A stretch of 12,633 bases of DNA. It comes from Phoronis ovalis. Its lineage: Eukaryota; Phoronida; Phoronidae. Under the pieces are notes generated by a model that was given only the letters and a program-made list of their open reading frames with translations, ran no database searches and was not told the origin of the DNA. Location: assembly GCA_028565635.1 (NCBI GenBank), contig JAOXYB010043437.1, positions 1 through 12,633 on the forward strand, in the 5' to 3' direction. This document shows positions 8,901 to 12,633 of the stretch, piece by piece; within the stretch, counting starts at the first letter, position 1, and every line of letters starts with the position of its first letter. Both the position numbers and the translations under genes were made by a program.

Positions 8901-11083
8901 ATGCATGTCAGCACCATGACCTGGACTACCCATGAAAATCCAATCTGTTCTACTGGATTCGGCGACTGCCGGCAAAAAATAAGGTCTTCCGTAATGATTT
9001 CTCAACGTTTCTGCAGCAGCGCCATCACAGTTATTCCTGTGACAAGACAAACGTACTATTAAAGTTTATTTCAAACAGAAGTTTCTAGCACTTACAGTCC
9101 CATGACCCAACTATGTCAGCCTAAAGCTTGATGTACGGTCACAGGTTTTGTTATCTCATAGTGGTCAAACTTTTTTTGTACTTAAAAACTTCATTGGATG
9201 ATTTCATTCAAGACCCGTAGCCATTTTCTACAAACTGAAACAAGTTCGGCCCATTTGAGATAGCAAAAACACATGATCCCAAGCAATTCATGCAAACAGA
9301 CTTAAAAAAGGCTACAAAATATAACTACGTATAACCTCCAAATCAATCAAACTAAGGAATCTTCTGGATTTTAGAAAACATCAAATTGATTAAAACAATT
9401 TTAAAAAATTTAAACTTTTAACTTTAGTACCCAAAGCAAGTACAAATTATTAACTTTTTACCTAAATATGGTAAGGATTAACAAAAGATATTAATATAAG
9501 TGGAATATTAGTACAGTCAGACTTGCTGAAGTCCCTGTGAACTTAAAAAAAAAAAAAATTTATGTTTATTTCTCTTTTTTATGTGTTTTACATCTGTGTT
9601 TTTAATTATCTCGAAAAAATTTTTTTTTTTGTACTATCATATATATGTTGAGTGTTAGCCGTCCACAGGCAAACACCCAACATATATATGATAATAAAAA
9701 ATAAAAAAAATTCGAGATAATTAAAAGCACTGATGTAAAAGACATAAAAAAAGAATTAAACATAATTTTTTTTTTTTCAGTTCACAAGGACTTGAGCAAG
9801 TTTATAGTACAGTGTTTGGTGGACACAATGGCTTTGGAATGTCCTGGATCCACCTCTGCAACTATCCTCACCTACGTACTGCGCAGTTCATGTGTAAGAC
9901 TATGTTATACATCTAGACAATACAAAAATTAACAGAAAACTTTTGGCTTTAATTTTATTTCTGAATGTTAGATTTTAGTGCATGAGTTATAAAATAGCAG
10001 TAACATTAAATACAGACTTGTGTCCTATATTTACAAAGCTTAAATAAATCAGTACATACATTAAATACTTTAATTATTGGTATTTAATATTATCTTTAGT
10101 GATATGCATGTATGAGGGTATGGCGGACTGATTAACAATAGATTATAATCGTGTCTACATGTCTAAACTTTAAGAAATACTGGGAAAGAAAAGAAACATA
10201 TGGAAATGTTAATATCATATATTTGGGCATTTTCTTAAGACAAAAAACCAACTTAAATAGCATAAGACTGAAATATTTTGCGTTCCTATTTATCATCTTT
10301 TAATTATTTTAAAAATCCATTATTATTATAATTAAGTTACTAGATACTTTAAGTGAAACGTGCCAGTTTGTTAAGTGAATGAAGACATACGCATTTTGTT
10401 TGCTTACTGTTAGCACAATCACCAACTACTTACCAACCAATGTACCATGGTTTAGACCCATCCTTTAATTGTGCTCTTTCCTTGCTCATATTAAAAACTT
10501 CAGCCAGCTTTTCGAACTCGGTTTCGTAGGGAAAGAACTGACAATTTGATTCAGCATTTTCTAGCGTAGGACTTCCTTCGGCATATAGACCTTTAAAGAA
10601 TTCATAACTAAAAGTTTTTGCTGCAGTCCAGTTTTTCTGACCATCTTCTATAACTACAGGTTTTGCGGTGTAAGCATATTTTTCTTCAAATTCTTCCGGT
10701 GACAAATTTGAGACACGATCGATTTGTGTTACGCCTCTACAAGTATCACACGGAGCAGGAGGTCTTGCCAAGTCTATAATAAATTCTTTTGGAGGTACGA
10801 TGCATTCAACTTCTTCTAATTCTATCCCTTCATATGTTTTGTAATAAAACGATAATATTGTCTCTCTAGACACCGGCCACTGCAAGGCATATGTTCCAAT
10901 GAGGCAGAAAGACAAAAATAAGCAAGCCAATAAAATGTACGACAGAATCAGTCCAATGGGCCGCTTTGGTGCTTTTAAATCTTCGATCGTTTTAAGAGAC
11001 GACAGTTCGTCATCGTTTAACCCCAAAGCATGAGCCCTTTTACGGATTTGACGGAACGAACTGAGAATTTGCTGGTCTTTCAT
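2910..11083 (-). CDS. JmjC/cupin-8 domain type II membrane protein, complete four-exon gene
   Basis: Joined exons 11083-10434, 9036-8901, 3986-3848 and 2995-2910 (650+136+139+86 nt) give exactly 337 codons including TAA, a 336-residue protein. Residues 1-42 are basic and polar with KAPKR at 38-41. Residues about 43-66 form one hydrophobic membrane span, so by the positive-inside rule the rest faces the ER/Golgi lumen or cell exterior. A CxxC pair (C112, C115) precedes the JmjC/cupin-8 domain (about 125-336). The 2-oxoglutarate oxygenase residues are present: H262 and D264 (HxD), K279 in GHKKW as likely co-substrate lysine, and H318 in the DTNVWVH motif. Possible N-glycosylation sites are NWT (151) and NMS (198), which fits a lumenal domain. 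Family members hydroxylate or demethylate protein side chains; the substrate here is unknown. An in-frame TAG at 11167-11165 and no other ATG before 11083 set the start, which has G at -3. Paralogue identity is not resolved. Confidence 0.9.
2996..3847 (-). other. Intron 3 of the JmjC gene
   Basis: 852-base phase 1 intron with a GTAAGT donor and TTTTTCAG acceptor on the minus strand. It is AT-rich, and apart from a short 18-bp minisatellite I see nothing coding in it. The small open frames on the plus strand (about 3251-3448 and 3614-3796) resemble no family. Confidence 0.8.
3523..3590. repeat. 18-bp minisatellite with partial copies
   Basis: The unit GAATCTGAATCTGGTTCT occurs twice in perfect tandem (3523-3540 and 3541-3558). 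A 12-base partial copy follows at 3570-3581, and CTTTACGT/CTTTATGT lies between and after. It sits within intron 3. Confidence 0.88.
3848..3986 (-). CDS. JmjC membrane protein, exon 3 (residues 263-308)
   Basis: Begins after a TTTTTCATTACAG acceptor with ID, which completes the HxD started in exon 2. It carries YPSWQAQITGHKKWML, typical of JmjC/cupin-8 proteins, a cysteine-containing loop (PPECYFEC) and HPGDI. It ends in phase 1 (A|TT) at a GTAAGT donor. The reading frame stays open upstream through the acceptor, which matters for the decoy-acceptor finding. Confidence 0.92.
4004..4053. repeat. Perfect 25-bp tandem duplication beside the exon 3 acceptor
   Basis: Two identical 25-base units (4004-4028 and 4029-4053), each starting CAGTACTTTTAAACTG. 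On the minus strand each unit contains TTTATTTTTCAG, a good match to a 3' splice site, so the region upstream of the true acceptor (AG at 3988-3987) holds two extra acceptor-like sites at 4017 and 4042. Confidence 0.9.
4054..5339. other. Intron 2 interior, no feature recognised
   Basis: AT-rich intronic sequence with no long open frame, no recognised transposon ends and no RNA gene that I can support. It is part of intron 2 of the minus-strand JmjC gene (3987-8900). Confidence 0.6.
5340..5660. repeat. GC-richer dispersed-repeat remnant with a G12 run
   Basis: Base composition departs from the surrounding AT-rich intron. It contains a GAGGGGGCAG block near 5356, a run of 12 G at 5513-5524, and three diverged copies of the motif GYGARCARCGAG (near 5528-5540, 5593-5605 and 5631-5642). 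The piece looks like a decayed short interspersed or inverted-repeat element, but I cannot define its ends or family. The open frame across it (5550-5798) has no recognisable domain. Confidence 0.45.
5661..6394. other. Intron 2 interior, no feature recognised
   Basis: AT-rich sequence. Opposing short open frames overlap at 5978-6310 without any family resemblance. A small inverted repeat CATCTTG...CAAGATG near 6258-6284 is the only structure noted. Confidence 0.5.
6395..6610. repeat. Dispersed-repeat remnant with GTCCCAGAATGCACCAGATTG start
   Basis: It begins with a paired GCACCAGATTG / TTGCACCAAAT pattern, then an A-rich stretch, AATTCCGG, and a GC-rich tail with TTCGCTTCGCGCCC and GAGCACGAAGCAAAGAGC. 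The 15-mer TCTTAAGTGGGAGCA occurs twice (6538-6552 and 6575-6589). From memory, similar GCACCA-then-CCGG repeats are scattered through marine invertebrate genomes. I could not compare them here, so the assignment is tentative. Confidence 0.45.
6964..7218 (+). other. Lysine/arginine-rich open frame of unknown status
   Basis: An ATG-started 84-codon frame, strongly basic in its centre (GKGARRKRTNT, MERKERRKYSRS) and ending acidic. It lies directly upstream of the BEL/Pao remnant and antisense to intron 2 of the JmjC gene. I recognise no domain. It could be a decayed piece of the same retroelement, an insertion into it, or chance, because purine-rich sequence readily gives Lys/Arg/Glu codons. 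Confidence 0.2.
7283..7606 (+). pseudogene. BEL/Pao pol fragment: RNase H-integrase linker
   Basis: The longest intact stretch of the linker. It holds TDWKCVNTRLNLADDASG, the family's conserved segment between RNase H and integrase, then RWLTVPGCLGQ and an acidic/basic tail with SALIDNIFKRFS. The frame differs from the upstream RNase H piece, so at least one frameshift lies near 7310-7340. It closes with a TGA at 7604-7606, after which family-like residues continue in another frame to about 7670. Confidence 0.75.
7666..7998 (+). pseudogene. BEL/Pao pol fragment before the integrase zinc domain, with an insertion
   Basis: Reads LAETEILKYVQRQYFPEEF, then SSTVYKLN. The frame then passes through a small inserted inverted-repeat element (7855-7947) that adds unrelated residues, and family-like sequence resumes as ELLRVGGKL before a stop. 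The reading frame survives the insertion only because element plus target duplication is 99 bases, a multiple of three. Confidence 0.7.
7849..7953. mobile_element. 93-bp inverted-repeat element (MITE-like) with TTGAAC target duplication
   Basis: The element (7855-7947) is flanked by direct TTGAAC copies at 7849-7854 and 7948-7953. Its left end reads CCCCGGGGGGCTCACTTA and its right end, reverse-complemented, reads CCCCGGGAGCTCACTTGA, both followed by a run of A on the inner side. The short centre contains CGGGTACGCATGCTTGTCCG and codes for nothing. It is too small to be autonomous, so a transposase must have acted in trans. The family is not recognised. Confidence 0.75.
8138..8705 (+). pseudogene. 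BEL/Pao integrase core, broken
   Basis: The open stretch 8138-8485 carries DVDYFGPF (first catalytic Asp) and RSDNGRNF (second Asp) with the intervening HSLDTDSFIDGLR segment typical of BEL/Pao integrases. After a TAG at 8483-8485 the resemblance continues in shifted frames: FNPPIGSHHGG, then I-stop-D-stop-stop-IR where the third catalytic glutamate is expected. The GAT codon at 8589-8591 replaces that Glu. A further piece (LMCEVEFIINGSP) ends near 8705. The integrase is certainly inactive. Confidence 0.85.
8706..8900 (-). other. 5' part of intron 2, plain sequence
   Basis: AT-rich sequence between the end of the retroelement remnant and the exon 2 donor (ACTTAC at 8895-8900 on the plus strand). 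No LTR or target duplication could be identified. Confidence 0.6.
8901..9036 (-). CDS. JmjC membrane protein, exon 2 (residues 218-262)
   Basis: Follows a TTGTCTTGTCACAG acceptor. It supplies the last base of W217 and then 45 full codons, starting NNCDGAAAETL and ending SPGHGADMH. The final residue, H262, is the first iron ligand of the HxD motif. The exon ends in phase 0 at a GTAAGT donor. It is too short to appear as a long open frame and was found by splice logic and family pattern (RPYFLP, TDWIFMG). Confidence 0.9.
9126..9284. repeat. Degenerate foldback repeat in intron 1
   Basis: The left arm (GCTTG...GGTCACAGGTTTTGTTATCTCA, 9126-9158) pairs imperfectly with the right arm, whose reverse complement reads GCTTGGGATCATG then TGTTTTTGCTATCTCA (9284-9256). 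The inner parts pair only weakly. This has the shape of an old non-autonomous inverted-repeat element. No clear target duplication was found. Confidence 0.5.
9512..9809. mobile_element. 294-bp foldback MITE with TA flanks, possibly pogo/Tigger-like
   Basis: Nearly the whole element (9514-9807) is one long inverted repeat. The left end CAGTCAGACTTGCTGAAGTC matches the reverse complement of the right end CTATAAACTTGCTCAAGTCC. The arms then pair through GTGAAC, a poly-A/T stretch, TTACATCTGTG/TTACATCAGTG, TTTTAATTATCTCGA and CATATATATGTTG up to a loop of roughly ten bases near 9662. TA dinucleotides flank both ends. TA flanks and a CAGT-type terminus are features of pogo/Tigger-derived MITEs, but the right terminus has diverged, so the family is inferred. 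It codes for nothing and would form a long hairpin in the pre-mRNA. Confidence 0.8.
9810..10433 (-). other. 5' part of intron 1, no feature recognised
   Basis: AT-rich intronic sequence up to the exon 1 donor (ACTTAC at 10428-10433 on the plus strand). No coding or repeat structure was recognised. Intron 1 as a whole (9037-10433) is 1397 bases and phase 2. Confidence 0.6.
10434..11083 (-). CDS. JmjC membrane protein, exon 1 (residues 1-217)
   Basis: Encodes the cytosolic tail, the membrane span, the CxxC-containing stalk and the N-terminal half of the cupin fold, ending in PWYIGW. The exon ends in phase 2 within the W217 codon (TG|G), followed by a perfect GTAAGT donor. A TTG further upstream at 11128 is in the same frame but is not a plausible eukaryotic start when a good ATG lies 45 bases downstream. 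Confidence 0.92.
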
Positions 11084-11240
11084 TGCAGCGCGACAGCTCG
11101 GAACATTCAAACGTGTTTGTTTGCGCAAAGATACAGCTTGAAGTGAAGTGGCTAAGGAATTGAACTATCAAGTAAAACAAATGAGATAAAAAAATGAGGT
11201 GCGCACGTGATCTAAAAGAAATTATAAACAATCATGAGTT
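11084..11240 (-). promoter_or_regulatory. 5' UTR and probable proximal promoter of the JmjC gene
   Basis: Immediately upstream of the ATG on the minus strand. An in-frame stop at 11167-11165 separates any upstream reading. A CACGTG E-box (11204-11209) overlaps the palindrome GTGCGCAC (11199-11206), about 120 bases from the start codon and in the most GC-rich spot locally. Bases 11220-11230 read TTGTTTATAAT on the minus strand, a weak TATA-like candidate. The transcription start cannot be fixed from sequence alone. Confidence 0.35.
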
Positions 11241-12318
11241 AGAAATTATTGAGGTACGAGAGATTTTGAACATATTCAAAAAGAAACGCAGTAATAAATA
11301 ACAAAATTTAAGCTTGGAAAAGATAAATGTTGCCAAATGAATTAAGAGATTGAAATTACAACCTAGTCATAATATACAAATTAAAACAAACCAGAGGTCA
11401 ATACGTATACCCTTATTGGGTACCTCATCACGCTCCGATGATTCAAGAAGTAGGTATACGTTTCTCGGACGCTTATGTTTTCCCGACTATAATACTTCTC
11501 TGTTACGAGATATACAATATGTAAATAAAATTATAGAGAGAACTAAAACTAAATATGGCCGGATGAAATGATAGTGTTAGAATTGGTATGAATATTAATA
11601 TGAAATTGATATGATGATATGAAAATTGTTTTTGATGCGAATCACATGTTTTAATACATGCATGAAATTTGTTCCGTTTATTTACGTCACTCTGTCAGGT
11701 ATATTCTCTTGGTTATTTATACTACCATTTTACACAGCAGCGCCATCTGCTATGAATTCTTACCTACTAATATGCATCTATAATATTATTATTAATATAA
11801 AAATGGATTTGATCGTGATTTTACTTTTGATGCGGAAGGTTATCGCCCTCTTGGTCCACTTGCCATTTTATGTTTTGCTTTATGAGAGATGTACTCAACG
11901 TAAAATATTTGAAACTGTGAATATATTAACTTTTTGACAGGTTCTCTGGGAAATTAATATCCGGTTTAATATTTATAATATCACTATCACACTTTATCGC
12001 CACCTGTTCCGCTCTAGTCATTATGAATAATACACTAAAGTTTGCAGGCCGGGATTTACAATGCGAATAAATGAGTGTTTCTGTTATAAACTAATGATTT
12101 TACATTGAATCAGTAAATCTTTTTAAAAGAACATGCGGATATTATAATTTCGTGTTCTGTTGCTGAAAAGTAGTTATCAAATTTCTTCTTAGTAAAGATG
12201 CCTTGTAAGTAGTTATAGCGGTTCTTCAGATGACATTTTATACAACTTCATCTATATCAAAATTACAATAAAATTTAATTCAAAAATTATTTTCCTTAAA
12301 AAACATGTTTTTCAGGCT
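11241..12318. other. Upstream flank of the JmjC gene, no gene recognised
   Basis: AT-rich intergenic sequence. Two open frames (11350-11571 and 11626-11937) show no domain, and the second is merely hydrophobic from T-rich codons. The palindromic pair ACGTATAC (11403-11410) and GTATACGT (11454-11461) is the only local structure seen. An ATATGA-rich stretch lies at about 11588-11625. Confidence 0.5.
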
Positions 12319-12570
12319 GTAATCTGAGTTGTCCTTAGTTTAACATTTTTATCAGGTAATATCTTTAGAATGTGAACTGAACTAGCCAGAACAGGGCGAT
12401 ATTGTTGCTAATGCTTGATCAGTCCAAAAATGTAAATGTTATTCTCGCTTGACCAGTGCAAGACACTGGCTATTTTATGGTAGGTGATCTGAGTTGTCCT
12501 TAAGTTAACATTTTTATCAGATAATCTCTTGAGTTTGTAAACTGGCAGACACTGGCCCCAATTTTATGAC
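12319..12570. repeat. Diverged direct repeat at the right edge
   Basis: A segment starting ATCTGAGTTGTCCTTAGTTTAAC and running through ATTTTTATCAGGTAAT (12322-12362) recurs as ATCTGAGTTGTCCTTAAGTTAAC then ATTTTTATCAGATAAT (12487-12526), about 165 bases apart. A second shared block, AGACACTGGC followed by ATTTTATG, occurs near 12462-12479 and 12549-12568. The two units therefore share both ends, but the right one lacks about 80 internal bases. It may be a short tandem or satellite-like array continuing past the window. Confidence 0.65.
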
Positions 12571-12633
12571 GGTGAAAAACATACCCTTTTGGCCTTGGTA
12601 GACCTGCTTTCTAAAAACAAACAACACCCTATT

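Noticed and set aside
9514-9807. Foldback as a primary microRNA gene
   Set aside because: The paired arms run far longer than a normal microRNA hairpin and end in transposon-like termini with TA flanks.
11084-11128. Upstream start of the JmjC frame at 11128, giving a protein 15 residues longer
   Set aside because: The codon there is TTG, not ATG. The first in-frame ATG after the upstream TAG is at 11083 and has G at -3.
11350-11937. Open frames upstream of the JmjC gene as genes or membrane proteins
   Set aside because: Lengths are what AT-rich sequence gives by chance, the hydrophobicity of 11626-11937 comes from T-rich codons, and no domain or partner exon was seen.
1-12633. tRNA, rRNA or CRISPR features
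   Set aside because: No cloverleaf with conserved T-arm, no rRNA segment and no regularly spaced repeat-spacer array was found by eye on either strand.

Overview
The window looks like AT-rich nuclear DNA from an invertebrate animal. It has long introns with GT-AG borders, a metazoan-type JmjC membrane-protein gene, a decayed BEL/Pao retrotransposon, several small inverted-repeat elements and microsatellites. A marine lophotrochozoan such as a bivalve would fit the style of the repeats, but that is inference; no marker in the window fixes the species. I see nothing bacterial: no operons, no ribosome binding sites and no dense coding.

One host gene can be reconstructed completely. It lies on the minus strand from 11083 (ATG) to 2910 (stop) in four exons: 11083-10434, 9036-8901, 3986-3848 and 2995-2910. 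All three introns have GTAAGT donors and CAG acceptors, and the phases match exactly. The product is 336 residues long: a short basic cytosolic tail, one membrane segment, then a non-cytosolic JmjC/cupin-8 domain of the Fe(II)/2-oxoglutarate oxygenase type. The iron-binding triad (H262, D264, H318) is intact. Its HxD pair is split by the 4.9-kb second intron, whose acceptor lies next to a 25-bp tandem duplication that makes decoy acceptors.

Layout from left to right: 1-2909 is downstream flank and 3' UTR with a TG microsatellite. 2910-2995 is exon 4. 2996-3847 is intron 3, with a small 18-bp minisatellite. 3848-3986 is exon 3. 3987-8900 is intron 2, holding two blocks of GC-richer dispersed repeat (about 5340-5660 and 6395-6610) and, on the plus strand (antisense to the gene), a broken BEL/Pao pol remnant (7246-8705) that was itself hit by a 93-bp inverted-repeat element with a 6-bp target duplication. 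8901-9036 is exon 2. 9037-10433 is intron 1, with one strong 294-bp foldback element and one degenerate foldback. 10434-11083 is exon 1. 11084-12633 is the upstream flank, with an E-box close to the start and a diverged direct repeat at the far right end.

The most notable points are the membrane-anchored JmjC gene itself, the decoy acceptor that would insert ten in-frame residues inside its HxD motif, and the nested or foldback elements carried in its introns.
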